Notes: generated by a model from the sequence alone, not told the origin. Positions 34,270 to 44,110 are shown, numbered from the stretch's first letter. The stretch is DNA of 64,000 nt from Streptomyces sp. NBC_01497 (GCF_036250695.1 NZ_CP109427.1:4836001-4900000); one strand, 5' to 3'. A program made the numbers and translations.

Positions 34270-36870
34270 ATGACTACGTACGTGCCTGACGGGTCAGGGG
34301 CCGCCGGCCGGCCCACCACCAACTCCATGCGCCGTGCCCTCAAACGTGCCCGCGACGGCGTCGCCCTCGACGCCGGCGAGGCGGCCGTGCTGCTCCAGGC
34401 ACGCGGGGACGACCTCATCGACCTCTCCGCCTCCGCCGCCCGGGTCCGGGACGCGGGACTCGAAGCGGCCGGGCGCGCCGGGATCATCACGTACTCCCGC
34501 AAGGTCTTCATCCCCCTCACCCGCCTGTGCCGTGACAAATGCCACTACTGCACCTTCGTGACCGTGCCCGGCAAGTTGCGGCGCGAGGGCCACGGGATGT
34601 TCCTCTCGCCGGACGAGGTCCTCGCGATCGCCCGCGAGGGCGCCGCGCTCGGCTGCAAGGAAGCGCTGTTCACCCTCGGCGACCGGCCGGAGGCCCGGTG
34701 GCCCGAGGCACGCGAATGGCTGGAGGCCGAGGGCTACGACGACACCCTCGCCTACGTGCGGGCCATGGCGATCCGGGTGCTGGAGGAGACCGGGCTGCTG
34801 CCGCACCTCAACCCGGGCGTCATGTCCTGGACGGACCTGCAGCGGCTCAAGCCGGTCGCGCCCTCGATGGGCATGATGCTGGAGACCACCGCGACCCGCC
34901 TGTGGTCCGAGCCGGGCGGCCCGCACCACGGCTCCCCGGACAAGGAGCCCGCCGTGCGGCTGCGGGTCCTTGAGGACGCGGGGCGCTCCAACGTGCCGTT
35001 CACGACCGGTGTGCTCATCGGCATCGGGGAGTCGTACGAGGAGCGTGCGGACGCGCTGTTCGAGCTGCGCCGCACGGCCCGCGCCTACCACGGCATCCAG
35101 GAAGTCATCGTGCAGAACTTCCGCGCCAAGCCGGACACGGCGATGCGCGGCATGCCGGACGCGGAACTGGGGGAGTTGGCCGCCGCGATCGCCGTGGCCC
35201 GGCACATCCTCGGCCCGTCCGCGCGCATCCAGGCCCCGCCGAACCTCGTCGACGCCGAGTACGCGCTGCTGATCGGCGCGGGCATCGACGACTGGGGCGG
35301 GGTGTCGCCGCTCACCCCCGACCACGTCAACCCGGAGCGGCCCTGGCCGCACATCGACGAACTCGCCGCGAAGACCGCCGAGTCCGGGTTCGAGCTGCGT
35401 GAACGCCTCACCATCTACCCGGAGTTCATCCAGCGGGGCGAGCCGTGGCTCGACCCCAGGCTGCTCCCGCACGTCACCGCGCTCGCCGACCCCGAGACCG
35501 GGCTCGCGCGCGAGGACGTCAAGCCGGTGGGGCTGCCCTGGCAGGAGCCGGACGAGGCGTTCACCTCCACCGGCCGCACCGACCTGCACCGCACCATCGA
35601 CAGCGAGGGACGTACGGGCGACCGCCGCGACGACTTCGACGTCGTGTACGGGGACTGGGAGGCGCTGCGCGAGGCCGCCGCGCCCGGCATGGTGCCGCAG
35701 CGCATCGACGGCGACGTGCGGGAGGCCCTCGGCCAGGCCGCCGACGACCCGACGAAGCTCACCGACGACCAGGCCCTGGCCCTCTTCCACGCGGACGGGC
35801 CGGCGCTCGACTCGCTCACCCGTATCGCGGACGAGCTGCGGCGGGACGTGGTCGGCGACGACGTCACGTACATCGTCACCCGCAACATCAACTTCACCAA
35901 CGTCTGCTACACCGGCTGCCGCTTCTGTGCCTTCGCGCAGCGCCGCACCGACGCCGACGCGTACACCCTCTCCCTCTCGCAGGTCGCGGACCGCGCGGAA
36001 CAGGCGTGGGAGGTCGGGGCGGTGGAGGTGTGCATGCAGGGCGGCATCCACCCGGACCTGCCCGGCACCGCCTACTTCGACATCGCGCGGGCCGTGAAGG
36101 AACGCGTGCCCGGCATGCACGTGCACGCGTTCTCGCCGATGGAGGTCGTCAACGGCGCGACCCGCACCGGGATGTCGATCCGCGAATGGCTGAGCGCCGC
36201 GAAGGAGGCGGGGCTCGGTTCGATCCCCGGCACGGCGGCGGAGATCCTGGACGACGAGGTCCGCTGGATCCTCACCAAGGGCAAACTGCCGACGGCGACC
36301 TGGATCGAGGTCGTCAAGACGGCGCACGAGCTCGGCATCCGGTCCTCCTCCACCATGATGTACGGGCATGTCGACCAGCCCCGCCACTGGCTGGGCCACC
36401 TGCGCACCCTCGCGGGCATCCAGCAGGAGACCGGTGGCTTCACGGAGTTCGTGACGCTGCCCTTCATCCACACCAACGCGCCCGTGTACCTGGCCGGCAT
36501 CGCCCGCCCGGGCCCCACCGACCGGGACAACCGGGCCGTGACGGCGATGGCGCGGCTGCTGCTGCACCCGTACATCCCCAACATCCAGACGAGCTGGGTG
36601 AAACTCGGCGCGGAGGGCGCGGCGGAGATGCTCCGCTCCGGTGCGAACGACCTCGGCGGGACGCTGATGGAGGAGACCATCTCCCGGATGGCGGGGTCGA
36701 GTTACGGCTCGTACCGGTCCGTTCAGGACCTGCGGGCCATCGCGGAGGCGGCGGGACGGCCGTCCCGCCCGCGCACCACGCTGTACGGGGAGGTGCCCGA
36801 GGAGCGCGTGCGCGCGGCGTCGGTCTCGGACGGGCACCTGCCGGAGCTGCTGCCGCTGGTCTCCGACTGA
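34270..36870 (+). CDS. fbiC: FbiC, 7,8-didemethyl-8-hydroxy-5-deazariboflavin (FO) synthase
   Basis: 866 aa from ATG 34270. TATGCT 8 nt upstream may be the -10 of a leaderless transcript. Two radical-SAM domains are fused, as usual in actinobacteria. The CofG-like half has CRDKCHYC (Cys 87/91/94). The CofH-like half has CYTGCRFC (Cys 546/550/553) followed by [11 protein letters not shown]. It couples tyrosine with the flavin precursor to make FO, the chromophore of coenzyme F420. Both [4Fe-4S] sites are intact. No other F420 gene is in the window. The last ten codons are repeated imperfectly just after the stop (36873-36905). Confidence 0.97.
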   Translation: MTTYVPDGSGAAGRPTTNSMRRALKRARDGVALDAGEAAVLLQARGDDLIDLSASAARVRDAGLEAAGRAGIITYSRKVFIPLTRLCRDKCHYCTFVTVPGKLRREGHGMFLSPDEVLAIAREGAALGCKEALFTLGDRPEARWPEAREWLEAEGYDDTLAYVRAMAIRVLEETGLLPHLNPGVMSWTDLQRLKPVAPSMGMMLETTATRLWSEPGGPHHGSPDKEPAVRLRVLEDAGRSNVPFTTGVLIGIGESYEERADALFELRRTARAYHGIQEVIVQNFRAKPDTAMRGMPDAELGELAAAIAVARHILGPSARIQAPPNLVDAEYALLIGAGIDDWGGVSPLTPDHVNPERPWPHIDELAAKTAESGFELRERLTIYPEFIQRGEPWLDPRLLPHVTALADPETGLAREDVKPVGLPWQEPDEAFTSTGRTDLHRTIDSEGRTGDRRDDFDVVYGDWEALREAAAPGMVPQRIDGDVREALGQAADDPTKLTDDQALALFHADGPALDSLTRIADELRRDVVGDDVTYIVTRNINFTNVCYTGCRFCAFAQRRTDADAYTLSLSQVADRAEQAWEVGAVEVCMQGGIHPDLPGTAYFDIARAVKERVPGMHVHAFSPMEVVNGATRTGMSIREWLSAAKEAGLGSIPGTAAEILDDEVRWILTKGKLPTATWIEVVKTAHELGIRSSSTMMYGHVDQPRHWLGHLRTLAGIQQETGGFTEFVTLPFIHTNAPVYLAGIARPGPTDRDNRAVTAMARLLLHPYIPNIQTSWVKLGAEGAAEMLRSGANDLGGTLMEETISRMAGSSYGSYRSVQDLRAIAEAAGRPSRPRTTLYGEVPEERVRAASVSDGHLPELLPLVSD

Positions 36871-37097
36871 GGCCGGAGCTGCTGCTGCCGCTGGTCCCCG
36901 ACTGAGGCCGGGGCCGGTGGCCGCACGGCGTCGATTCGGAGCAACTCGTCCCGTTCCGGGGTGAGTTGGGGTACGCGTCCGGCGACGTGAGCGCCGCTTG
37001 CCCGGGCGCGGCGGCGTGCACGACGGTAGGTTTCGCATCGCCGGGGCCGGGAGCGGCCCCGGCGGATCGACGGCTACCTGAGTGTGGGGAGTGACGA

Positions 37098-38186
37098 GTG
37101 AGCACGCTGTGGGGCCGGGCCGAGCAGCTGGACTTCCGCAGCCGTGTGCGCGGATGCCTGCTCGGCGGCGGTATCGGCGACGCACTGGGCGCCGGTGCGT
37201 CCGGCGCCGTGCCGGAGCCGGGATCGCTGCCGGAGGAGGTCGACCTCGTACCGGCGTACGGCAGACGCGGCGCGGTCACCTGGGCGACGCAGCTGACGCT
37301 GTTCACGGCCGACGGCCTGATACGCGCGCAGATCAGCCGCGACCGCGGCCACTGGCACCCGCCGACCGACGTCCACCGGGCCTGCCTGCGGTGGTACGCC
37401 ACCCAGCGCGACTGGGGCCCCGACGAGCGGCGCGCCGACAACGGCTGGCTCGCGATGGAGGAATGGCTCTACGCGCGCCGCGACCCGGCACTGCCGCTGC
37501 TGCTGGGCCTCGGTGACGAGGTGATGGGCACCCGCGCCGAGCCGAAGAACCCGCGGGCTGCCGACCCCGGTGCGGTGCTGCGGTCGGCCCCGTTCGGGCT
37601 GCTGGTGGGGTGGGAACCCGAGCTGGTGGGCCTGCTCGCGGCCGAGTGCGCGGTGCACACCCACGGACATCCGGCGGCCTGCCTGTCGGCGTCGGCGTAC
37701 GCGGTCATCGTGCACGGGCTGGCCCGGCGCGCGCCGCTGGAGGCGGCGGTGGGGGCGGCGCTGAAGCTCCTGGCGGCGGAACCCGGCCACGAGCCCGTCA
37801 CCGCGGCGCTCACCGAGGCACTGCAGAGCGTCCGCGCGGGCGTGCCCGACGTGCACCGGGTGGCGGCTCTGGGCGCCCCCGGCGGCGCGGAGAACGCCCT
37901 GGCGGTGGCCGTCTACTGCGCGCTGGTCGCGGAGGACCTGCGGCACGGCCTGTCCCTGGCGACGGCGGGCCCCACGGCCCGCGCGGCGGCACCGCTGTGC
38001 GGCGCGCTGCTCGGCACCTGGCACGGTGAGACGGCGCTGCCTCCGCTGTGGCTCGCGGAACTGGAGGGCCGGGGAACGCTGCTGGAGCTGGCCGACGACT
38101 TCGCCATGGAACTCACCCAGTCACAGGCGCTGCACGGCGGCGGCTCCCACGAGGCGGCGTGGCTGCGGCGCTATCCGTGCGGGTGA
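37098..38186 (+). CDS. ADP-ribosylglycohydrolase-fold protein lacking metal ligands
   Basis: 362 aa from GTG 37098 (GGGGAG 6 nt upstream). It follows the DraG/ARH fold throughout: RVRGCLLGGGIGDALGAG, the helical middle (AECAVHTHGHPAACLSASAYAVI) and the end (LCGALLGTWHGETALPPLWLAELEGR). However, the TDDT motif expected near residue 62 reads TWATQLTLF, the central GCGGVMR reads ADPGAVLR, and the HxGDSDST motif near 290 reads ATAGPTARAA. All Mg-binding acidic residues are thus missing. I infer a catalytically inactive relative that may bind ADP-ribose or a protein. Stands alone downstream of fbiC. Confidence 0.88.
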   Translation: MSTLWGRAEQLDFRSRVRGCLLGGGIGDALGAGASGAVPEPGSLPEEVDLVPAYGRRGAVTWATQLTLFTADGLIRAQISRDRGHWHPPTDVHRACLRWYATQRDWGPDERRADNGWLAMEEWLYARRDPALPLLLGLGDEVMGTRAEPKNPRAADPGAVLRSAPFGLLVGWEPELVGLLAAECAVHTHGHPAACLSASAYAVIVHGLARRAPLEAAVGAALKLLAAEPGHEPVTAALTEALQSVRAGVPDVHRVAALGAPGGAENALAVAVYCALVAEDLRHGLSLATAGPTARAAAPLCGALLGTWHGETALPPLWLAELEGRGTLLELADDFAMELTQSQALHGGGSHEAAWLRRYPCG

Positions 38187-38446
38187 CGGCGCCCGAGCCG
38201 GGTCGCCCGCGTCCCGGTCCTGACGGCCGGCCCGGCCCGCGTCCCGAGTCACCCGCCGTACAGCGGATCCGCGAGCGGACCCGGCGAACGTATCCGGCGA
38301 GCGGACCCGGCGCGGGCACGAGAGTGACGGCGGAAACTGGAATCCCGCATCTTCTCCGGTTGCCGTGTCGATCCCTGGCGGCGCCGTTCGACCTGGGGTA
38401 GAGAGGGCCGAGAGCCGGCCCGAGCGCAGAGGGGAACGAAGCCCAG

Positions 38447-38866
38447 ATGGCGAAGTACATGCTGATCATGCGGGGGACGGACGAGTCCGTCGCGAAGATG
38501 ATGGAGACACCGTTCGAGCAGATGCTCGAAACCGTAGGCCGCTTCAACGACGAACTGATCCAGGCGGGCGTGCTCCTGGCAGCCGAGGGGCTGGATGATC
38601 CCGGCCAGGGCGTGGTCGTCGACTACAGCGGGGAGGCGCCCGTGGTGACGGACGGTCCCTACGGCGAGACGAAGGAGCTGTTCGGCGGCTTCTACCTGAT
38701 CGACGTGGCGTCGAAGGAGGAGGCCGTGGAGTGGGCGAAGCGGATGCCGTCGATCGCCGGGTCGAAGTGCGAGATCCGGCGGGTGCCGGGGATCGAGGAG
38801 TTCCCGCAGGACAACGAGTGGATCGTGAAGGAACGGGCCTGGCGGGAGCGGACGGGCCAGCTCTGA
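38447..38866 (+). CDS. YciI/DGPF-domain protein paired with ECF42 sigma factor
   Basis: 139 aa. Begins AKYMLIMRGTDES and carries the DGPF-type motif VTDGPYGETKELFGGFYLIDV, the ferredoxin-like YciI fold. The family is typically encoded next to ECF42 sigma factors and is part of their regulon, with unknown catalytic activity. Here the sigma gene overlaps its 3' end, so the pair forms one operon. Confidence 0.93.
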   Translation: MAKYMLIMRGTDESVAKMMETPFEQMLETVGRFNDELIQAGVLLAAEGLDDPGQGVVVDYSGEAPVVTDGPYGETKELFGGFYLIDVASKEEAVEWAKRMPSIAGSKCEIRRVPGIEEFPQDNEWIVKERAWRERTGQL

Positions 38867-40182
38867 CGGGCACGGCCGCCGGGGGCCCGCCGGACGCCGT
38901 CGGGGCGTCGCGGCGGGCCGTCGAGGCGGTGTGGCGGATCGAGTCCGCCCGGATCGTGGCGGCTCTGGCGCGCTACACCGGGGACTTCGAGCTGGCCGAG
39001 GACGTCGCACAGGAGGCGCTCGCGGAGGCGCTGACCGCGTGGGCACGCGACGGCACCCCGGCGAGCCCGGTGGGCTGGCTGCTGGCGGCCGGCCGGCGGC
39101 GGGCCGTCGACAGCTTCCGGCGCCGCTCGGCCCGGGACGAGCGGTACGCGCTGCTGGCGTCCCCGCTCGTCGAGGGCGAGACGAGTTCGGGCGGGGTGGA
39201 GCCGCCCGACCGGGCGGACGACCTGCTCTGGGACCCGGACCGGGTCGACGACGACGTCCTCGCGCTGATGTTCATCGCGTGCCATCCGGTGCTCGCGCCA
39301 CCGGCACGCGTGGCGCTGACACTGCGGGCGGTCGGCGGACTGACGAGCGAGGAGATCGCGCGGGCGTTCCTGGTTCCCGTGGCGACCGTCCAGGCGCGGA
39401 TCACCCGGGCGAAGAAGACGATCGCCGCGGCGGGGGTGCCGTTCGAACTGCCACCGGCGCGCGAGCGCCGCGAGCGGCTCGGCGGTGTCCTGAGCGTGCT
39501 CTACGTGATCTTCACCGAGGGCTCGACGGCGACGTCCGGGGAGTCCCTGCTGCGGACCGGCCTGGCCTATGAGGCGGTCCGGCTGGTCCGCATGCTGGCC
39601 GCGTCGCTGCCGGACGAGCCGGAGGTCCACGGACTGCTCGCGCTGTGCGAACTCACATCCGCGCGGTTCCCCGCGCGGACGGGTCCGCAGGGCGAGGCGG
39701 TGCTGCTGGAGGACCAGGACCGCCGGCTGTGGGACCGGTCCGCGGTCCGCCGCGGCCTGGCCGCGCTCGGCCGGGCCCGGGCGCTCGGGCGCGGCCTCGG
39801 CCCCTACGGGCTGCAATCCGCGATCGCCGCCTGCCATGCCGCCGCGCCCTCCGTCGCGGACACCGACTGGGACCGTGTCGTGCTCCTCTACGAGGCACTG
39901 GGACGCGTCGCCCCCTCACCCGTCGTGGAGCTGAACCGGGCGGTCGCCGTCGCGATGGGCCAGGGCCCGGGCGCCGCGCTGGCTCTGGTGGACGACCTGG
40001 TCGCCTCCGGCCGCCTGTCGGGCTCGCATCTCCTGCCGACCGTGCGGGGCGAACTGCTGGCACGTCTGGGCCGCACCGCCGAGGCCCGGGCGGAACTGGA
40101 GCTCGCCGCACGGCTGTGCCGCAACACGCAGGAGCGGGCGGTGCTGCTGCGCAAGGCAGCCGCGCTGCCGCGCGAACCGTAG
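38818..40182 (+). CDS. ECF42-type sigma factor with C-terminal TPR-like domain
   Basis: 454 aa if GTG 38818 is used (AGGA 7 nt upstream, overlapping the YciI gene by 49 nt). The family usually starts close to residue 35 here (AVEAVWRIESARIVAAL), but no other ATG/GTG exists before it. Region 2: FELAEDVAQEALAEALTAW. Region 4: LTLRAVGGLTSEEIARAFLVPVATVQARITRAKKTI (motif region). A helical roughly 220-residue C terminus with LYEALGRVAPSPVVELNRAVAVAM and AAIAACHA follows. In ECF42 factors this domain, not an anti-sigma factor, is needed for activity. The regulon is expected to include the YciI gene. Confidence 0.9.
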   Translation: MDREGTGLAGADGPALTGTAAGGPPDAVGASRRAVEAVWRIESARIVAALARYTGDFELAEDVAQEALAEALTAWARDGTPASPVGWLLAAGRRRAVDSFRRRSARDERYALLASPLVEGETSSGGVEPPDRADDLLWDPDRVDDDVLALMFIACHPVLAPPARVALTLRAVGGLTSEEIARAFLVPVATVQARITRAKKTIAAAGVPFELPPARERRERLGGVLSVLYVIFTEGSTATSGESLLRTGLAYEAVRLVRMLAASLPDEPEVHGLLALCELTSARFPARTGPQGEAVLLEDQDRRLWDRSAVRRGLAALGRARALGRGLGPYGLQSAIAACHAAAPSVADTDWDRVVLLYEALGRVAPSPVVELNRAVAVAMGQGPGAALALVDDLVASGRLSGSHLLPTVRGELLARLGRTAEARAELELAARLCRNTQERAVLLRKAAALPREP

Positions 40183-40206
40183 GACCGGCACACGAGGGTG
40201 AAGTCC

Positions 40207-40242
40207 CGGGGTACCCGGCCGTCCCGGCGGCCGGGTACCCCG
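40207..40242 (+). terminator. terminator of YciI-ECF42 operon
   Basis: Perfect 15-bp inverted repeat (40207-40221 / 40228-40242) 24 nt after the sigma factor stop. Confidence 0.75.
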
Positions 40243-40316
40243 CCGGTGCAGCCGACGGGCATCGCGGCACCGTGCGGGCCCGGCGGCGAGGGGACGACGC
40301 ACACCCCGCACGGCAC

Positions 40317-40350
40317 AGGACCCCCGGGCCCTTGCGGCCGCGGGGGTCCT
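40317..40350 (-). terminator. terminator of symporter gene
   Basis: Perfect 10-bp inverted repeat AGGACCCCCG / CGGGGGTCCT just after the symporter stop on its strand. Confidence 0.6.
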
Positions 40351-40364
40351 GGCGCCACCGGGTG

Positions 40365-41978
40365 TCAGGACCGCGGCTCGGACTCCTTGGGGTCGTCCGT
40401 ACCCGTACCCGCACCGGCACCCGCGACCGCGTCCTTGGCCGGCTGCTGCGGAGGCACCACCGCGGCGCCCGCCGCGCCCGGTTCGGGACCGTCCTCGTTG
40501 ATCTTCGCCAGCAGCTCGTCCAGGCCCGGTGTCTCCTGCGGCTTGAGGAAACCGAGGCCGATGTAGAGGACCAGCGAGACCGCGCACGGCACGGACACCT
40601 GGTACTCCAGGCCGACGCCGCCCTCGACCGCCCAGTTGATCGGGTAGTTGACCAGCCAGAACGCGATCAGGCCGGCCGCCCAGCTGGTGATCGCCGCGAA
40701 CGAGCCGGAACGGCGGAACGGGCGCAGCATGCCGAGCATGAACGGGATCGCGATCGGGCCCATCAGACCGGCCACCCACTTGATCACGACGGTGATGATG
40801 TCCTTGAACGTCGGCGAGTTGACCTGTGTGGCCACCGCCATCGACAGCGCCAGGAACGCGATCGTCGACAGGCGCGCCGCGATCAGGGCGCTCCGCGTGG
40901 ACCAGGTACGGGCCGACTTCGACAGGACGGGCGCCAGGTCGCGGGTGAAGACGGCGGAGATGGCGTTCGCGTCACCCGAGGCCATCGCCATGGTGTGCGA
41001 GAAGAAGCCGACGACGACGAGGCCCAGCAGGCCGTGCGGGATGAGCTGTTCGGTCAGCAGGGCGTACGAGTCCGACGCGTCGGGCTTCACGGCGTGCACC
41101 AGCAGCGGCGCGCACCACATGGGGAAGAACAGCACCAGCGGCCAGATCAGCCACAGCGACGCCGACAGCGTCGCGGAGCGGCTCGCGTCCCTCGGTGTGC
41201 GCGTCGCCATGTAGCGCTGCGCCTGGTTCCACATGCCGCCGTTGTACTCGAAGGTCTTGATGAACAGGAACGCCACCAGGAAGATCCCGGTGTACGGGCC
41301 CGCCGTCGGGTTCCCGTGGCCCGACGGCAGCTTGTCCCACACCGTCCACAGGGTGCTGAACCCGCTGAGCTTCGCCATCACGGCCACCAGCATCGTGATG
41401 CCCGCGACGAACTGGATGGCGAACTGGCCCAGTTCGGTCAGCGCGTCGGCCCACAGCCCGCCGACGGTGCAGTAGAGCGCCGTGATCGCGCCGGTGATCA
41501 GGATGCCCTGGGTAAGGCTGAGGCCGGTGAACACCGACAGCAGGGTCGCGATCGCCGCCCACTTGGACGCGACATCCACGATCTTCAGCAACAGGCCCGA
41601 CCAGGCCAGCAGTTGCTGCGTCTTCACGTCGTAGCGGTCCTTCAGGTACTCCAGCGGCGACGCCACGTGGAGCCGCGAGCGCAGCCGGTTCAGCCGCGGT
41701 GCGAACAGCTTGATGCCGATCGCGACACCCACCGCGATCGGGAAGGACCACGTCCAGAAGGACGTGACGCCGTAGGTGTAGGCGATGCCCGCGTACCCGG
41801 TGAACATCACCGCGCTGTAGCCGGACATGTGGTGCGAGATGCCCGAGAGCCACCACGGCATCCTGCCGCCGGCGGTGAAGAAGTCACGCACATCGCCGAC
41901 GCGTTTGTGCGACCACACACCGATCGCGATCATCACACCGAAGTATGCGATGAGCACGACCCAGTCGAGGCTGTTCAT
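40365..41978 (-). CDS. sodium:solute symporter (SSS family)
   Basis: 537 aa from ATG 41978 (GGAGG 6 nt upstream). About 13 membrane spans. SSS hallmarks: DFFTAGGRMPWWLSGISHHMSGYSAVMFTGYAG (TM2 region, seen as a motif block), GGLWADALTELGQFAIQ and a late FTRDLAPVL. It is most like proline/monocarboxylate/SMCT-type SSS members. The substrate is unknown. The cytoplasmic C-terminal tail is Ala/Gly/Pro-rich and variable. It has a long, partly AT-rich upstream region (42100-42220). No adjacent enzyme gene hints at a pathway. Confidence 0.92.
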   Translation of the reverse strand: MNSLDWVVLIAYFGVMIAIGVWSHKRVGDVRDFFTAGGRMPWWLSGISHHMSGYSAVMFTGYAGIAYTYGVTSFWTWSFPIAVGVAIGIKLFAPRLNRLRSRLHVASPLEYLKDRYDVKTQQLLAWSGLLLKIVDVASKWAAIATLLSVFTGLSLTQGILITGAITALYCTVGGLWADALTELGQFAIQFVAGITMLVAVMAKLSGFSTLWTVWDKLPSGHGNPTAGPYTGIFLVAFLFIKTFEYNGGMWNQAQRYMATRTPRDASRSATLSASLWLIWPLVLFFPMWCAPLLVHAVKPDASDSYALLTEQLIPHGLLGLVVVGFFSHTMAMASGDANAISAVFTRDLAPVLSKSARTWSTRSALIAARLSTIAFLALSMAVATQVNSPTFKDIITVVIKWVAGLMGPIAIPFMLGMLRPFRRSGSFAAITSWAAGLIAFWLVNYPINWAVEGGVGLEYQVSVPCAVSLVLYIGLGFLKPQETPGLDELLAKINEDGPEPGAAGAAVVPPQQPAKDAVAGAGAGTGTDDPKESEPRS

Positions 41979-42573
41979 ATGCCCCCTCCAGGGGTCCGCC
42001 TTGTGAACGTCCAGTGCTCTCTGCCGGAAGCTCGGCGGGTATCGGCGCGCGGTGGCCGATGACGCGTACGGGCCCTGCACCCCTGCGGGAAGGGGGACTT
42101 CGGGGGATTGAACCGTCCGGCGCGGGGGGTGGTCAAGGCCTCTCGCGGTCAGGAATGTGAACCAGAGTCAGGAAACCGAACGATTTTACTATCCCTTGAC
42201 TTGGTAAAGAGTTGTCGTGCTCGTGACCGCCACCACACCATGGGTGAGCTCTCTGTCGGGCTCATGCCACGCAACTACCGCTGCGGGTACGGAAAACGGC
42301 CGAGCGGGATGCGGGTCCCGGGCGGTCGAGGAGGGGGAAGGCGTACGACGACGAGGAATGCGGGAGGGACGCCCGCTGCCGGCAGGACGCGCGGGGCGGA
42401 GTGTGCTCCGGGCCCCGCGGCGCGCCCTCGGGCGCCGCGGGCGGGCGCTGCCCGCGTGGTGCCGCGCGGGGGGATGTGCGCCGGACCGTTGTGCCGCGCG
42501 GGTACGGCCGAGCCCCCTCGGCCAGGACGGCGGAACCGGTCGAGAGGGCTCTGTCAGTGTCAGTGCGGTCGGG
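41979..42573 (-). promoter_or_regulatory. 595-bp gap upstream of symporter with AT-rich promoter-like patch
   Basis: Around 42180-42215 the minus strand contains GACAAC, then 19 nt, then TAGTAAAAT, a striking AT-rich patch in a GC-rich region. If it is the promoter the symporter mRNA would have about 200 nt of leader. The rest (42300-42573) holds GC-rich hairpins and no gene. Confidence 0.35.
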
Positions 42574-42783
42574 TCAGGCGAGGCCGGGCCCGCCGCCGTT
42601 CATCTCGGTCACGAACGACGTCCACGACGTGGGGGAGAAGGCGATCGAGGGCCCCTCGGGGGCCTTCGAGTCCCGGACGTCGACCGACAGGACCTCGGGG
42701 GACCTGACTTCGACGCACGCGCCGTTTCCGCCCGAGTAGGAGGACTTCGTCCACGTGTTCGTGGCGCCCTGGAGGATTGCCAT
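42574..42783 (-). CDS. DUF397 protein
   Basis: 69 aa from ATG 42783 (GGAG 9 nt upstream). DUF397 core: WTKSSYSGGNGACVEVRSPEV, VDVRDSKAPEGPSIAFSPTSWTSFV. It lies downstream of the XRE-DUF5753 gene at 42979 on the same strand with 195 bp between. It is not overlapping, and a separate promoter is possible. Predicted partner or modulator of that regulator. Confidence 0.9.
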   Translation of the reverse strand: MAILQGATNTWTKSSYSGGNGACVEVRSPEVLSVDVRDSKAPEGPSIAFSPTSWTSFVTEMNGGGPGLA

Positions 42784-42872
42784 GCTTGGTCACTCCGGTT
42801 CTGCAAGTGGTGTGCAAACACGCCAACTTTCTGCTGGCAAGATCGACGCTACTCGTCTGACCTGCAGGGCGG

Positions 42873-42886
42873 GGTGACCGTTCACT
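42873..42886. promoter_or_regulatory. BldD-like palindrome upstream of DUF397 gene
   Basis: GGTGA-N4-TCACT, read on the minus strand AGTGA-N4-TCACC, fits the BldD half-site pair. It is 90 nt before the DUF397 start. Regulation is inferred from the motif only. Confidence 0.35.
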
Positions 42887-42978
42887 CGTTAGAGTGGTAT
42901 ATGCCAGGTGAATGGTCCGATCATCCGGGTATTGGGTGTACTCTCCGTCGGCACATGATCAATACCCCTGTCTGAGCA

Positions 42979-43839
42979 CTACGTGGTCGCGTGGTCCTTC
43001 GCGATCGCAGAGATGAAGTCCCTGCTCTGCTCGACGTTGAGGGCCTGGGCACGCAGGTGCTCGTACATCACGCTGTAGCGCTGCACGTCGTTGGCCTTCT
43101 CCAGGTACAGGTCGCTCGTCACGCCCTCGATGTACACCACACTGGAATCCGACGCGTCGGGGAACTCCAGTACCGCGTAGTGGCCGCTGATGCCCGGGTG
43201 CGCGCCCATCTCGAACGGCAGCACCTGCACGGTGACATGGGGCAGGCGGGACTGCTCGATCAGGTGCTCCAGCTGCTCGCGCATCATCTGGTGGCTGCCC
43301 ACGACCCGGCGCAGCGCCCCCTCGTCGACGACCGCCCAGAGCCGCAACGGGCTCTCGGCGTCCTTGATCCGGTCCTGGCGTCGCATCCGCACACCGACCC
43401 GCTTGTCCACGTCCGTCTTCGCGTACTCCGGCAGCGCGCCCGCGACGAGCGCCTCCGCGTAGTCCCGCGTCTGCAGCAGCCCGGGCACCACCTGCGGCTC
43501 GTAGACCCGCAGCGAGGCCGCGTCGGTCTCAAGCCCGATGTAGACGCTGTACGGGATGTCGCCGAAGGCGTGCCACCACCCTTGCTGGCGCGAATCTTTC
43601 GCCATCTGCATCAGCGAATCGACGATGCGGCGGTCCTCGACCTCGTACACCCCGCACAGGTCGCGCACATCGCGCTGGCTGATCGAACGCCGCCCGTTCT
43701 CCAGCCGGCTGATCTTCGACTGGGAGACGAGCAGGCGCTCCGCGACCTCTTCGGCCGTCATGCCCCGCTGCTCGCGGAGTCTGCGCAACTCCTGGCCCAA
43801 TCGGCGTCGCCTTACGGTGGGGTTGACGTTGGACGCCAC
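42979..43839 (-). CDS. XRE-family regulator with DUF5753 domain (WhiJ-like)
   Basis: 286 aa from GTG 43839 (GGAGGTG 8 nt upstream). Helix-turn-helix at about 12-70: GQELRRLREQRGMTAEEVAERLLVSQSKISRLENGRRS. DUF5753 part at about 100-280: YEPQVVPGLLQTRDYAEALVAG, RLPHVTVQVLPFEMGAHPGISGHYAVLEF. Probably works with the DUF397 gene immediately downstream. Paralogue of the cassette at 30136. Confidence 0.93.
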   Translation of the reverse strand: MASNVNPTVRRRRLGQELRRLREQRGMTAEEVAERLLVSQSKISRLENGRRSISQRDVRDLCGVYEVEDRRIVDSLMQMAKDSRQQGWWHAFGDIPYSVYIGLETDAASLRVYEPQVVPGLLQTRDYAEALVAGALPEYAKTDVDKRVGVRMRRQDRIKDAESPLRLWAVVDEGALRRVVGSHQMMREQLEHLIEQSRLPHVTVQVLPFEMGAHPGISGHYAVLEFPDASDSSVVYIEGVTSDLYLEKANDVQRYSVMYEHLRAQALNVEQSRDFISAIAKDHATT

Positions 43840-44068
43840 GGGGACTGCACCTCCGGTGAAATGGGGGCCGACGCAGCGGTCGGCAGGGCGCCGAGCGGCC
43901 CGCCGGGCTGGGGTAGCTGTACGTATCTACTGCTCAGCAGATTGCCATCGATAGGTCGGACCGCGCTGGAAAACGGGGATACAGGGTCGCTCGGGGCTCG
44001 GGCGGGGCACCCGGCGCACACTCCGGCGCGTGCGCCGGTGCCCGTTCGGGCATGTGCGGCCCGGCACG

Positions 44069-44110
44069 CGCGCGCGGGGCAGTCCGACGGATCGGACTGC
44101 CCCGCGCGTG
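44069..44110 (-). terminator. strong hairpin between GPP34 gene and XRE gene
   Basis: Perfect 17-bp stem (44071-44087 / 44092-44108) with a 4-nt loop, 320 nt beyond the GPP34 stop. It is the only notable structure in the 592-bp gap 43840-44431. Confidence 0.7.

Noticed and set aside
39645..42062. 805-codon plus-strand frame opposite the symporter
   Set aside because: The symporter frame has consistent membrane spans and a ribosome-binding site; this one is Arg/Gln/His-rich noise.
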